From positions 1-36,543 of the forward strand of contig JAPLQI010000005.1 of assembly GCA_026399755.1 (NCBI GenBank): 36,543 nucleotides of DNA, in the 5' to 3' direction. The notes under the pieces were generated by a model, which saw nothing but the letters and a program-made list of their open reading frames with translations, had not been told where the DNA came from and made no database searches. A program made the position numbers and the translations under genes. Shown in pieces: positions 15,992-25,310 of this stretch. This DNA comes from Pseudomonadota bacterium. GTDB lineage: Bacteria > Pseudomonadota > Gammaproteobacteria > Burkholderiales > Chitinibacteraceae. The first letter of the stretch is position 1; each line of letters starts with the position of its first letter.

Positions 15992-16783
15992 TTAGTTTTG
16001 AATGCGGAATGTGCGCGGGAATGGGGTGTTGGTTTGTGGCCCAAACCAGCGGTTAAAAATTTGCACGGCTTCGCCGCTTTGTTCTGATTCAAGCAATGAG
16101 TCATTCACCAATGTCATGAGTCGCTTTTCGCCTAATTTAACGGCAACGGCCAATACTTCGGTGGTATTAGAATAATCTGATAGCTCGTAGTTCGCTTTGT
16201 TTGGCATTTTATTTAATGCGGCTGCTAAGGTGGGTTCGTCATTCATGACTGCATCAATATGGCCTTGTTCAAGCGCACGTGCGGCTTCGGGAATGTCGGC
16301 AAAGGTCGTAATGCTCGCCTTAGGGTAGAGCTTACGAGATACGCTTTCACCTGTTGTGCCTTTGGATGCGCCTAGGCGGGCATTCGCGAGCGATTCTGAT
16401 GTGCGGTAACGGCCTTTTTTGGTCAGTGCTTTTTGGGCCGCTACAAAATAGCCGAGGCTGCAGCTTACTTCGCGCTCACGCTCTGGTGTTTTAGTAAAGG
16501 CGGCGACCAAGATATCGACTTTGCCTGACTTCACACTGGCAATTCGCTCGCCTGGGTCTAAGTCTTGAACTTTAAGCTTAACGCCCATTTTTCTTGCGAT
16601 GAGTGATGCGTAGTCAATGTCGTAGCCTGAAAAAGTTTGATTGTCGTTTCGCCGTGCAAAGGGCGGGTTATCAGGTAAAACGCCAACAATTAAAACGCCA
16701 CGCGCTTTGATGGTATCCAGTAAATCAGCATGAGCCATCAAGCTGATCGCACTTAATAAACTTGCAATAAATAGACGTAGCAT
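15992..16783 (-). CDS. Orphan periplasmic amino-acid-type binding protein (SBP family 3)
   Basis: A 263-residue solute-binding protein with a signal peptide (cut after MAHA, near residue 19). The mature start DLLDTIKARGVLIVGVLPDN with PPFA and the GYDIDYASLIARKMG segment are typical of family-3 binding proteins for glutamate, aspartate, glutamine or related amino acids. The inter-domain DILVAAFTKTPEREREV region also fits. No permease or ATPase gene is adjacent, so it either serves a transporter encoded elsewhere or acts in sensing. The exact ligand cannot be told. AAGGTTATTT upstream of the ATG is a modest binding site. Confidence 0.88.
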   Translation of the reverse strand: MLRLFIASLLSAISLMAHADLLDTIKARGVLIVGVLPDNPPFARRNDNQTFSGYDIDYASLIARKMGVKLKVQDLDPGERIASVKSGKVDILVAAFTKTPEREREVSCSLGYFVAAQKALTKKGRYRTSESLANARLGASKGTTGESVSRKLYPKASITTFADIPEAARALEQGHIDAVMNDEPTLAAALNKMPNKANYELSDYSNTTEVLAVAVKLGEKRLMTLVNDSLLESEQSGEAVQIFNRWFGPQTNTPFPRTFRIQN

Positions 16784-17367
16784 AAATAACCTTGATCATC
16801 GCAAATTGAATCGGCGATGGTAAATTTATAAAATAAATGGGTATGAGAGAGTGTAGAGCAGGCCGCGTTTTTTGAGAGGTGCAGTATGCTTATTTATGTC
16901 TGAACTAATATAGTTAATACAGGCTTATACCTTTGCTTTGTGTTTATAGGAGGCCAACTCCTTGTTGTTTTTAATGTAAAGCATAAACTAGTTGCTTTGA
17001 TCTTTTGCTGCGATGATCTGCCGCAATAAATGAATGCTAAGCCAGCGCTCTAGATAAGGTGTTGAGGCTGAGTGGGCAATGTTATCCTCTTTTGCCTATG
17101 CCAACGGCGTTTTTTAAATGGTGAACTATTCACCTTGAATGATTGAGGTTGTTTGGATTAATGCTATAAATCTTGGCCCATCGCTGAAAAAAAGCGAAAC
17201 AGAGCAATCCCCAATCTAGCAAGGGGGGGCTGTTGGTGTTAATGGAGATGTGTTATTGAAGTGGGCCATCATTTTTTCGTGTGTGGCCTTACAAAGTATG
17301 AGTAAGTAAGTCTCCTTTTTATTGAAAAATATTTTTATTTTCTTTTAACTTTTTCTGGGTGTGGATC
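16784..17367. other. Intergenic region upstream of fliW
   Basis: About 580 bases without a supported gene. It is AT-rich, with only very short frames. GGTGAA-CTA-TTCACC (17120-17134) is an operator-like inverted repeat, and AGGAG/CTCCT forms a small hairpin near 16947-16964. I could not find a clear sigma-28 promoter for fliW. A small RNA cannot be excluded. Confidence 0.45.
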
Positions 17368-17784
17368 ATGCAAACATTAAATACGCGTTTTGGTGAGATT
17401 GAGATTGATCCAGAAACGGTACTGACTTTTCCGCAAGGTATGCCGGGTTTTGAAGATTGCACGCGTTATAAATTACTGCATGAAGAGCAGCCCAATCCGC
17501 GTGTGCGCTGGTTGCAATCGCTTGATGATGCGGATTTAAGCTTTAGCTTGGTGCAGGTAGAGCATTTGGGCTTGTCGTATGAGGTGTCGCTCAGTGATGA
17601 AGAGTGCGCTTTGATCGAGCTTGAGCATGCTGAAGATGCTGTTTTATTACTTTTATTATCGCGTCCGTTTGAGGAAGGCCAAGCCATCTCGGCAAATACG
17701 CAAGCGCCGGTGGTATTGAATATTAAGAGCCGCAAGGCTTTACAAAAGGTGGGTGTTCGGGCCGATATCGTGTTCCGAAGCTGA
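17368..17784 (+). CDS. fliW: FliW, flagellar assembly factor
   Basis: A 138-residue protein with the FliW signature: MQTLNTRFGEIEIDPE, then LTFPQGMPGFEDCTRYKLL, and a beta-rich body ending in RKALQKVGVRADIVFR-type sequence. FliW binds flagellin and the translational repressor CsrA, linking flagellin level to its own translation. The ATG at 17368 gives the usual N-terminus; a GTG three codons earlier is possible. FliW is best known from Firmicutes, Epsilonproteobacteria and spirochaetes and is less common in betaproteobacteria. No csrA or fliC is beside it. Confidence 0.9.
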   Translation: MQTLNTRFGEIEIDPETVLTFPQGMPGFEDCTRYKLLHEEQPNPRVRWLQSLDDADLSFSLVQVEHLGLSYEVSLSDEECALIELEHAEDAVLLLLLSRPFEEGQAISANTQAPVVLNIKSRKALQKVGVRADIVFRS

Positions 17785-18135
17785 TGGTTTAATTTGCATA
17801 GTGCGAATGTTGCGAGTTGTCAGCCAAATTGAAAAAGACGCGATTTATGTCTGCTGTTTTAGTTTGACTGATGACGAGATATTTTGTGATTTGCCACGAT
17901 GATTGCTTAGGGCCTAGATTTTTAGATGAGTTTTATGAAGAAGACAGGGTTTATGTATGCTCTTTTTTGAACAAAGTTTTCTTACGAAACAAAGGTCTAG
18001 CGCTTGGATGGTGAATTCAGGAAATATTCGGGCAGCGAGTATCTTGGGTGCTTGCTCTGCTTGCTGTATGATCCACGAATTTTTCGGGCAGCCTATATTT
18101 AAGGCTGCTTTAGTCGCGCGCAGCAGGAGAGCAGC
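17785..18135. other. Intergenic region between fliW and accA
   Basis: About 350 bases with no supported gene. GCAGCC and GGCTGC near 18089-18109 form a small hairpin just upstream of accA, and CAGGAG before 18136 is the accA ribosome-binding site. No csrA-like frame is present. Confidence 0.5.
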
Positions 18136-19104
18136 ATGAAAACGACCTTTCTCGATTTCGAGCAGCCAATCGCGGAGCTTGAGAACAAGATCGAAGAATT
18201 GCGCTTCGTTCAAGACGATTCCGCCGTTGATATTTCTGTAGAGATTGGCCATCTCGAAAAAAAGAGCCAAGAGTTAACCAAAACAATTTATTCAAAATTG
18301 GGGACGTGGCAGATTTCACAGGTAGCCCGCCACCCGCAGCGTCCTTACACCTTGGATTACATTAAGGCGCTGTTTACCGATTTTGAAGAACTGCATGGTG
18401 ATCGTAGCTATGCAGATGATGCGGCGATTATCGGCGGCTTGGCCCGTTTTAACGGCCAGTCGGTGATGGTGATCGGGCATCAAAAGGGCCGGGATACCAA
18501 AGATCGGCAATACCGTAATTTTGGTATGCCGCGCCCAGAAGGCTATCGTAAGGCTTTGCGCCTGATGAAGCTGGCTGAAAAGTTTAATATTCCTTTGATT
18601 ACCTTTGTAGATACGCCAGGCGCGTATCCAGGGGTGGGGGCGGAAGAGCGCGGGCAATCAGAGGCGATTGGCCGTAATCTGTTTGAGATGGCTAAGCTGC
18701 GGATACCGGTGATTTGTACGGTGATCGGCGAGGGTGGCTCAGGTGGTGCTTTGGCGATTGCGGTCGGTGATGTGGTGCAGATGTTGCAGTACGCGACTTA
18801 CTCGGTGATTACTCCTGAAGGTTGCGCGTCGATTTTGTGGAAAACCGCAGAAAAAGCACCTGAAGCGGCTGAAGCGCTGGGCATTACTGCAAATCGCTTA
18901 AAAACGCTGGGTATCATCGACAAGGTGATTTCTGAGCCTTTGGGTGGCGCACATCGTGATTATCAGCAAATGATGGTCACCATGAGAAAAAATTTGAGTG
19001 ACACCTTAAAAACCCTTCAATCTAAATCGATTGATGAGCTTCTCGATATACGTTTCGAGCGAATGATGAGCTATGGCAAGTTTAAGGAAGAAACAATCTC
19101 CTGA
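18136..19104 (+). CDS. accA: Acetyl-CoA carboxylase carboxyltransferase subunit alpha
   Basis: A 322-residue subunit of acetyl-CoA carboxylase that, with AccD, moves the carboxyl group from biotin to acetyl-CoA to give malonyl-CoA for fatty-acid synthesis. The start [19 protein letters not shown] is the family N-terminus, and the crotonase-type core has [20 protein letters not shown] and [11 protein letters not shown], the conserved glycine-rich oxyanion segments. The usual length is 315-325. AGGAG lies at good distance from the ATG. The 3' end overlaps tilS by 32 bases. Confidence 0.97.
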   Translation: MKTTFLDFEQPIAELENKIEELRFVQDDSAVDISVEIGHLEKKSQELTKTIYSKLGTWQISQVARHPQRPYTLDYIKALFTDFEELHGDRSYADDAAIIGGLARFNGQSVMVIGHQKGRDTKDRQYRNFGMPRPEGYRKALRLMKLAEKFNIPLITFVDTPGAYPGVGAEERGQSEAIGRNLFEMAKLRIPVICTVIGEGGSGGALAIAVGDVVQMLQYATYSVITPEGCASILWKTAEKAPEAAEALGITANRLKTLGIIDKVISEPLGGAHRDYQQMMVTMRKNLSDTLKTLQSKSIDELLDIRFERMMSYGKFKEETIS

Positions 19105-20416
19105 TTGTTTGCTAAAGCGGGTAGAGCAAAAGCTCTCCCGCTTTTTGCCCCATTCCACCCTGTGCGTGGGATTGTCGGGCGGTCTTGATTCCATTGTGTT
19201 ATTGCATTTGCTGGCTGCCCTAAGGCAACGCCAGCCTTTTATGCTGCGCGCGATTCATGTGCACCACGGCTTGTCTAGCCATGCGGATGAATGGGCGCAA
19301 TTTGCAGCCGATAGCGCAGCAAGCCTCCGTGTGGAATGCCAGATCGAGCGTGTTTCGCTTGCGCCGTACCTGAAACAGGGTATTGAAGGGGCGGCACGGA
19401 CTGCGCGCTATGAAGTGTTTGCTCGGCAAATGTGTGATGTGCTGCTCTTGGCTCAGCACCGTGACGATCAAGCAGAAACGGTATTGCTGAATCTACTTCG
19501 TGGTAGTGGTTTGCGTGGTTTGGCGGCGATGCCTGAATATCGGCGTTTAAATGAGCGGATGGGTATTTTGCGGCCCTTGCTGGATATTTCGCGTGAAGAG
19601 CTTGCCGAATATGCCGCGCAGCAAGGCTTAGCTTGGGTAGATGATGAAAGTAATCTTGATTCTCGCTATGACCGTAATTTCTTGCGCAATGAAATCTTCC
19701 CCGCTTTAAGGACTGTTTGGCCCAGTGCGAATGCAACCTTGGCCAGAGTGGCGGCGCATGCCGCCGAGGCGGATGAACTGTTGCAGGAATTGGCAATCGC
19801 CGATTTGGCACAGTGCGTAGAGGAGGGTGTGTTTGACCTAAACGTTGATTTATCGCCGCTACGTTTACGCAATGTGCTGCGCTTTTGGCTTACCCAGCAG
19901 GGCCTGCAATTAGATGCTCGTGCATTTGAAGAGTTAATCCGGATTGCACTCTTTGCGGCGATTGATGCCCAGCCTGCGCTGGTGTGGCGAGGCCGGGCCA
20001 TTCGGCGCTATCAGCAAAAGCTGTACATTACGGCTGCAGAATTTGTAGCGATGACTGATGTGGCACAGCCTTGGCAGGTAGAGATGCGCTTAGAGTCAGG
20101 CGTGTTGGGCTGGCGAGTGTCTGATATTGGTATTGCCCCTGAGCAACTGATACAGGGTAGCTTGGTGTTGCGAAGCCGCGTTGGCGGCGAGAGCCTGCGC
20201 TTGACGGCAGATGGGCCTAGGCGTTCCTTAAAACAGCTCTATCAAGAGGCCCATGTGCCGCCTTGGTTACGGGCCAATACGCCGCTTGTCTATCTAAATG
20301 GTGAGCTTGCCGCCGTGCCCGGGCTGGGTATTGATGCCGTATTTAGGGCAAAAAAAGGGACGCTAGCTCTAGCGCCCTTTTGGTTGCCTAATGATGATGT
20401 CGCCGTTAAGCCGTAG
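19073..20416 (+). CDS. tilS: tRNA(Ile)-lysidine synthetase TilS
   Basis: A 447-residue enzyme that uses ATP to attach lysine to C34 of the tRNA-Ile with CAU anticodon, changing it to read AUA. The N-type ATP-pyrophosphatase loop is [17 protein letters not shown] (about residues 31-47), followed by HVHHGLS and [20 protein letters not shown], typical of Til[12 protein letters not shown] and the C-terminal GESLRL...[18 protein letters not shown] segment mark the tRNA-binding and C-terminal domains. It starts inside accA in another frame, so the two are coupled; accA-tilS neighbours are common in beta- and gammaproteobacteria. A strong hairpin (20350-20382) lies inside its last codons. Confidence 0.95.
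   Translation: MASLRKKQSPDCLLKRVEQKLSRFLPHSTLCVGLSGGLDSIVLLHLLAALRQRQPFMLRAIHVHHGLSSHADEWAQFAADSAASLRVECQIERVSLAPYLKQGIEGAARTARYEVFARQMCDVLLLAQHRDDQAETVLLNLLRGSGLRGLAAMPEYRRLNERMGILRPLLDISREELAEYAAQQGLAWVDDESNLDSRYDRNFLRNEIFPALRTVWPSANATLARVAAHAAEADELLQELAIADLAQCVEEGVFDLNVDLSPLRLRNVLRFWLTQQGLQLDARAFEELIRIALFAAIDAQPALVWRGRAIRRYQQKLYITAAEFVAMTDVAQPWQVEMRLESGVLGWRVSDIGIAPEQLIQGSLVLRSRVGGESLRLTADGPRRSLKQLYQEAHVPPWLRANTPLVYLNGELAAVPGLGIDAVFRAKKGTLALAPFWLPNDDVAVKP
20350..20382 (-). terminator. Terminator for the L,D-transpeptidase operon, inside the tilS 3' end
   Basis: On the minus strand, AAAAGGG-CGCTAG pairs with CTAGCG-T-CCCTTTT around a two-base loop, then seven T in all. It works well for the minus-strand operon ending at 20426; on the plus strand the same hairpin with CCCTTTT lies before the tilS stop and would be weaker. 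Confidence 0.8.
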
Positions 20417-20425
20417 CCACCGCGA

Positions 20426-21694
20426 TTAGCTGTTTGCCGCGCCTTCAAAAATAATCTTCCAAGCGCCATCTTCTTGTTGCCAATACTGTCGCTTATTCAT
20501 TTGATTATTTAGATTATTGCTGCGGTAATCTTGCTTAAAGCTCGTGGTGAGCCGAGGAGTCGGGCCGCCGCTGGCATAAATGCTCAGCTCATTTAAGCGA
20601 ATTTTGCTCCAGCTTTTGCCTACGCCCACTGCGATTTTTTGGCTGCTCCAACTGGCTAGATTTTGCCCTTCGTCATTCTTAAATAACCGGCCATAGCGAT
20701 TTAAATAAGCCTGCGTATTGAGTGTTTCCCATTCTTCTCGCCAGCCATCTACTAAACTCAGTGCCGCATCGTGCCTTGATTGCCATTCAACTTTACTCAC
20801 CCATTCCGCTTTAGGCACAATCACCACCGGCGTCTGTCCAACTTGAATATATTGGGCGATATCGAGCATTTCTTCGTTGCTCATTGCGACGCAGCCATTG
20901 GATGCCCACGGTGCACGAGCATAGGTGTTGGCGGGCACGCCGTGCAGCCAAATGCCTGAGCCGGTGCGGCCTTCGCTTTTATCTAGTTCATTTGGAAATG
21001 AAATGGGCCAAGCGCCTACGCCGTATAAATCTGCCTGTGCGCCACGGGTTTTATCCAGATAGGGGCGCGATAGATGGTTGTTTACAAAGTAAACGCCCAA
21101 TGGGGTGCGTTGATCGCCTTCTCTGAATTTGTCCGAGCCAAGCTTGCCTATGGTTGCGTAATGATCGGTCACATAGGTAGGCACGCCATCCACATTTTTA
21201 AACACATAAATGCGTGATGCTTCGGCATCAACCAAGATGGCGTATTGTTGGTTGGGTGCAAAAACCAGTAAGTGTGCCGGTAGGAGGGTGTGTGGTTCTT
21301 TGTTTTGCCGGCTATTGATGCGCATGAGTGCTTCCCTGCGCAGATCTTCTAGCTTCTCAATAGGAACTTTCCCCGCGCCCGCGCCCATGGTTTGGAGTGC
21401 CATTGTGCGCATGGCATAGAGATCCCCTGAGAGCAGGTGAGCAAGTCGGTAATTGGGTTGTTCGAGTAGCAGAGCATCCACGGTAGCGCGTGCATCGGCC
21501 AGCCTGCCCCCTCGAATTTGATCGATAGCGGCAAGAATTCTTTGCTCTGCAGACCCCTTGCTGGCGGTGCCCATTTTTTCATCCAAAAAGCGGGGCTTGG
21601 CGGGGTCTGAAACGATAGGGCGAGCAGGTGGTGCAAGCATCAAAAGGGCGAGCAGGCAAGCACTCCGCTTGCCCCAAATAAACACACTACGCAT
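20426..21694 (-). CDS. L,D-transpeptidase (YkuD) with C-terminal NTF2-like domain
   Basis: A 422-residue periplasmic protein. A signal peptide (about residues 1-25) is followed by a TPR-like helical part (residues 48-95), a YkuD L,D-transpeptidase domain (about 140-295) and an NTF2/SnoaL-like C-terminal domain (about 308-420). The catalytic motif is present: His251 (WLHGVPANTYAR) and SNGCVAM with Cys268. QRTPLGVYFV is the typical YkuD entry. Such enzymes make 3-3 peptidoglycan links or attach proteins to peptidoglycan. The C-terminal domain resembles that of the upstream TPR protein, which ends six bases before this start, so the two form an operon and probably act together. Confidence 0.9.
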   Translation of the reverse strand: MRSVFIWGKRSACLLALLMLAPPARPIVSDPAKPRFLDEKMGTASKGSAEQRILAAIDQIRGGRLADARATVDALLLEQPNYRLAHLLSGDLYAMRTMALQTMGAGAGKVPIEKLEDLRREALMRINSRQNKEPHTLLPAHLLVFAPNQQYAILVDAEASRIYVFKNVDGVPTYVTDHYATIGKLGSDKFREGDQRTPLGVYFVNNHLSRPYLDKTRGAQADLYGVGAWPISFPNELDKSEGRTGSGIWLHGVPANTYARAPWASNGCVAMSNEEMLDIAQYIQVGQTPVVIVPKAEWVSKVEWQSRHDAALSLVDGWREEWETLNTQAYLNRYGRLFKNDEGQNLASWSSQKIAVGVGKSWSKIRLNELSIYASGGPTPRLTTSFKQDYRSNNLNNQMNKRQYWQQEDGAWKIIFEGAANS

Positions 21695-21700
21695 ACGTGA

Positions 21701-22750
21701 TCAGGAACCTGTTCGCTCTTCTCGGATTAGCCAGCGGCTACCCGATTTTTCTAAGATTAATGTTTTGCCAGTGCTACTCGATAAATGGCTTGCTTTGTAC
21801 GACTGGCGAAAGTGTGCTTTGGCTGTGCCGTCGGCGTTGATTTCAACTTTTACGTTGGATATTTTGACTTCAATTGATTTGGGGCTGCTAATGCGGCTGC
21901 GGCGCTCTTTGCCCCAGTCGCTAAATTTTTGTCCATTGGGTGTTTTGAAATTATTGCCATAAGCAGCTAAATAGCCGTTCACATTTTGCGTACTCCAAGC
22001 CTCTGCCCAGCCGTCTACTGCGGCGATAATTTGCTGCTTTTCTCCATCACGAGTATCTGGTTTTGGGGTTGGAGCGGGCGTGGGCACAGCGCTAGGCTTA
22101 ACTGTTGGGCTTGGTGTGGCAACAGGCTTAGGTGCCGGTGTGGCGACGGGGGTTGGTGCTGCTGTAGGTGGAACGGTAGGTTTGGTAGTGGGGCTGATTT
22201 GTGCCACTTTAGCAGGTGGGCTTGCCTTGCTATTTGTATTCATCGCCACAGGATTGCCAAACAGGCTGCCGACCATTTTCAGTTTTGTTTGTACAACAGG
22301 ATTGCTACCTTCTAATTGCAAGGCTTTGTCATAAGCTTGAGATGCAAGGCGAGCGTATAAATCGCCTAGGTTTTCGTGCGCCGTGGCGTAGGCTGGGTTG
22401 GTTTGAATGGCCATTAGCAGGGCGGCGCGTGCTTTATCTAGCTGATTTTGCTGAGCATAGAGTACGGCTAAATTATTATAGGGTTCAGGAAGCTGTGGGT
22501 TGTCGGCGGACAACTGCGTAAATGCTTTGATACCTTCCTCTGTTCTGCCCATCTCAGTCAAAATAATGCCACGTAAGAAGCGAATTGATGGCTCCTTAGG
22601 GGATTTTGCGAGTGACTTATCTGCGCGATTGAGAGCCTGTGGCAATTGCTTAGACTTAAGTAGCTGTTGAATATCTTCAGCGTCCCCAGCGTAAACGCCA
22701 AAGGATAAGAATAATGGGATAAGAGCTAAGGCAATGCGACGCAGTGTCAT
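21701..22750 (-). CDS. TPR-repeat periplasmic protein with NTF2-like C-terminal domain
   Basis: A 349-residue exported protein. The start is placed at ATG 22750 (MTLRRIALALIPLFLS), which gives a proper signal peptide; the frame is open 24 codons further up without that feature. Order: signal peptide to about residue 22, four TPR-like repeats (about 25-165, for example LPEPYNNLAVLYAQQNQLDK), a Pro/Thr/Ala-rich linker of about 60 residues (repeated TPAP and PTP units), then an NTF2-like domain (about 235-345) starting near VDGWAEAWSTQN. This last domain is clearly related to that of the following L,D-transpeptidase (VDGWREEWETLN). The linker suits a protein reaching through peptidoglycan. Molecular role unknown; context suggests cell-wall work. 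Confidence 0.87.
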   Translation of the reverse strand: MTLRRIALALIPLFLSFGVYAGDAEDIQQLLKSKQLPQALNRADKSLAKSPKEPSIRFLRGIILTEMGRTEEGIKAFTQLSADNPQLPEPYNNLAVLYAQQNQLDKARAALLMAIQTNPAYATAHENLGDLYARLASQAYDKALQLEGSNPVVQTKLKMVGSLFGNPVAMNTNSKASPPAKVAQISPTTKPTVPPTAAPTPVATPAPKPVATPSPTVKPSAVPTPAPTPKPDTRDGEKQQIIAAVDGWAEAWSTQNVNGYLAAYGNNFKTPNGQKFSDWGKERRSRISSPKSIEVKISNVKVEINADGTAKAHFRQSYKASHLSSSTGKTLILEKSGSRWLIREERTGS

Positions 22751-23304
22751 ATAGGTATCCGAAACGGTTGGGCTAGCGCTAAACTGCGCGAGTTTAACAA
22801 AAAATAGAGGTCTTTGTCGCAATGAACCTAGCTGCTAATGCCTTATCTAGCCACTTTTAATGACTTCTAATATATTTAGGATGCTCGTATGGATGGGTAT
22901 CTTACATTTGCGCAGAGTAAGTCATGGCTGTCGGCGGCTTTATTGAGCTAGGGTTGACGTGTTTGGGGGTATTGCAAGTGCCAGCCTATCGAGTTGGCTT
23001 TAGTCGCTATACCTTGCCTCAGCTAAAAATTATCTAAGTTGTCATTCGTTTGTCGGTGTATATCGCTTTTGTCGTGCGGTATGTGGATTAGCCTTTTAAG
23101 TTGAATTTAATCTGGGAGCTCTGTTTTATATTTAGAGGCGGCTAATTTATTTTAGCTACTGTTTTTATTGCTGTATTTGTGTTTTACACAATGGATTTAT
23201 AAATAAAATACATGGCTTAGATCAATAATGAGCATTTTCACCGGTGCGCTTTTATGTAAGGAGCGCTACACTGAAATGTTTATCTTAGTTTTTTGGGCCT
23301 CGCC
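22751..23304. other. Intergenic region upstream of upp
   Basis: About 550 bases, AT-rich, between divergent genes. A 37-codon frame (22924-23037) has no ribosome-binding site and no family look, so it is not called. TAAGGAG at about 23254-23260 lies too far (over 40 bases) upstream of the upp start to serve it. No clear promoter pair could be fixed. Confidence 0.45.
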
Positions 23305-23934
23305 ATGCAGATTACCGTCGTAAAACACCCCCTCGTTCAACATAAACTGGCGCTTTTGCGTGCAGAAAATGTCAGTACCAATAAATTTCGTTTGCTTACC
23401 GAGGAATTAGCCCGTTTATTGGCTTATGAAGCAACGCGTGATTTGCCATTAGAAACCACCATGATCGCCGGTTGGTGTGGTCCTGTAGAAGTGCAGCAGG
23501 TTAAGGGTAAAAAGCTCACTGTTGTGCCTATTTTGCGCGCAGGTATTGGCATGCTTAATGGCGTGCTGGATTTAGTGCCTTCAGCCAAAATCAGCGTAGT
23601 GGGTTTGGCGCGTAATGAAGAAACGCTGCAGCCAGAGCCTTACTTTGAAAAATTCGTCGGTAATCTAGAAGATCGCCTTGCCTTGATTATTGACCCTATG
23701 CTGGCAACCGGTGGCTCTTTGGTTGCGACCATCGATATGCTCAAGCGTAATGGCTGCAAGGATATTAAAGCGATTGTGATGGTGGCCGCTCCAGAAGGCG
23801 TGAAGCTGGTTAACGATGCGCATCCTGATGTAGAAATTGTGGCGGCTTCGCTAGATAGTCATCTTGATGAGCGTGGCTACATCATCCCAGGCCTGGGTGA
23901 TGCGGGCGATAAGATTTTTGGTACGACGAAGTGA
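23305..23934 (+). CDS. upp: Uracil phosphoribosyltransferase
   Basis: A 209-residue enzyme that joins uracil and PRPP to make UMP in pyrimidine salvage. The start [15 protein letters not shown] is the family N-terminus; a GTG/TTG-type start four codons earlier is less likely. The PRPP loop is [13 protein letters not shown], and the uracil-binding C-terminus [20 protein letters not shown] is nearly invariant in the family. The uracil permease gene follows after a terminator-like hairpin, making a salvage unit. Confidence 0.97.
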   Translation: MQITVVKHPLVQHKLALLRAENVSTNKFRLLTEELARLLAYEATRDLPLETTMIAGWCGPVEVQQVKGKKLTVVPILRAGIGMLNGVLDLVPSAKISVVGLARNEETLQPEPYFEKFVGNLEDRLALIIDPMLATGGSLVATIDMLKRNGCKDIKAIVMVAAPEGVKLVNDAHPDVEIVAASLDSHLDERGYIIPGLGDAGDKIFGTTK

Positions 23935-23956
23935 TCTAAGTTTTATGCTTTAAATC

Positions 23957-23982
23957 ATCCCCCTCGAAGAAGGGGGATTTTT
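23957..23982 (+). terminator. Terminator hairpin between upp and uraA
   Basis: ATCCCCCT pairs with AGGGGGAT around a six-base loop, followed by five T. It lies between two genes of one pathway, so it may lower rather than stop transcription into the permease gene. Confidence 0.82.
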
Positions 23983-24004
23983 ACATCTAAAGGGAGCAGG
24001 GTTT

Positions 24005-25225
24005 ATGTGGTTTGCTTTAAAGCAATTTGTATCAGGGGCGCAGATTTTATTTGTGGCGTTTGGCGCTTTGGTTTTGGTGCCCTTGCTCACGGGTTTAAAT
24101 CCTGCAATGGCGCTATTGGGCGCTGGTGTAGGGACTTTAGTGTTTCAATGGATTACCGGCCGTAAAGTGCCTATTTTTCTTGGTTCTTCGTTTGCGTTTA
24201 TTGGGCCGATTATTTTCGCTATGCACACATGGGGGCAAGCCGCTACGCAGTTTGGTTTGTTTGCTGCAGGCTTTATGTATTTTGTGATTGCGGGCCTGAT
24301 TAAATGGCGCGGCATGGGCTTTATTCATAAATTGTTGCCACCTGTGGTGATTGGCCCTGTAATTATGGTGATTGGCCTTTCTGTGGCCGTTGCCGCTTCT
24401 GGTATGGCAATGGGGCAGGGCGGCGGTAAGCAGTTGGTGGCTTACGATATATCCTTGTTCTTGGCGGCCATTTCGCTTGCTACAACCATCGCGGTGTCGG
24501 TATTTGCAGGTGGCATGTTGCGCTTAGTGCCGATTTTATCTGGCGTGATTGTCGGTTATGTGGCGGCGATTTTCTTGGGCGTGATTGATTTTACGGCCAT
24601 CGTGGCTGCGCCTTGGTTTGCTATGCCACACTTTGTTACGCCAGAAGTGAACTGGGCCGCCGCTCTATTTATGCTGCCGGTTGCGATTGCGCCAACGATT
24701 GAGCATATCGGTGCGGTGATGGCTGTAGGGCAGGTAACAGGGAACGATTACACCAAGACGCCTGGTTTACATCGCACCTTGGCAGGGGATGGTTTTGGGG
24801 TGTGCTTTGCGGGCTTAATTGGTGGCCCACCGATTACGACTTACTCTGAAGTCACGGGCGCGCTGATGATTACTCGTAATTTCAACCCGGTGATCATGAC
24901 TTGGGCTGCGGTGCTGGCGGTCATCTTGGCGTTCTTCGGCAAATTTAATGCCCTGCTGCAATCGATTCCCTTGCCGGTGATGGGCGGCATTATGGTGCTG
25001 CTGTTTGGCACGATTGCGAGTATTGGTTTGAAAACGTTGATCGACGCCAAAGTAAATCTAATGGCCCCGCGTAATTTGGTGATTGTTTCGGTGGTGCTAA
25101 CTTGCGGGATTGGCGGCTTGATGTTGAAGATCGGTGATTTCAACTTGGCCGGTGTGGGCTTGGTGAGTGTGTTGGCCATTATTATTAATTTGCTATTGCC
25201 TGCTGAGCAAGAGGCGGCTGAGTAA
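24005..25225 (+). CDS. uraA: Uracil permease, NCS2 family
   Basis: A 406-residue inner-membrane protein with about 14 hydrophobic segments, belonging to the nucleobase-ascorbate (NCS2) transporters. The family residues for uracil and proton coupling lie in APTIEHIGAV (Glu corresponding to E. coli UraA Glu241) and GGPPITTYSEVTGAL (Glu290 equivalent). The N-terminus FVSGAQILFVAFGALVLVPLL is typical. It lies after upp, which fixes imported uracil as UMP. GGGAGCAGGG before the ATG gives a binding site. Confidence 0.94.
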   Translation: MWFALKQFVSGAQILFVAFGALVLVPLLTGLNPAMALLGAGVGTLVFQWITGRKVPIFLGSSFAFIGPIIFAMHTWGQAATQFGLFAAGFMYFVIAGLIKWRGMGFIHKLLPPVVIGPVIMVIGLSVAVAASGMAMGQGGGKQLVAYDISLFLAAISLATTIAVSVFAGGMLRLVPILSGVIVGYVAAIFLGVIDFTAIVAAPWFAMPHFVTPEVNWAAALFMLPVAIAPTIEHIGAVMAVGQVTGNDYTKTPGLHRTLAGDGFGVCFAGLIGGPPITTYSEVTGALMITRNFNPVIMTWAAVLAVILAFFGKFNALLQSIPLPVMGGIMVLLFGTIASIGLKTLIDAKVNLMAPRNLVIVSVVLTCGIGGLMLKIGDFNLAGVGLVSVLAIIINLLLPAEQEAAE

Positions 25226-25229
25226 TGTT

Positions 25230-25256
25230 GCGTGGGCACAATCTTTGTGCCCACGC
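25230..25256 (+). terminator. Hairpin after uraA
   Basis: GCGTGGGCACA and TGTGCCCACGC pair over 11 bases around a tiny loop, four bases after the permease stop. The T run is missing, so termination strength is uncertain. Confidence 0.6.
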
Positions 25257-25310
25257 GAGTAGGACGTGGAGTGGGCGTGTTGTCATGTTTCGACCCAATG
25301 GTTCAGTGCT

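Noticed and set aside
17914-18270. 118-codon minus-strand frame over the accA start
   Set aside because: Overlaps accA codons in antisense and has no family character.
22924-23037. 37-codon frame upstream of upp
   Set aside because: No ribosome-binding site at proper distance and no recognisable pattern; kept only as part of the intergenic note.
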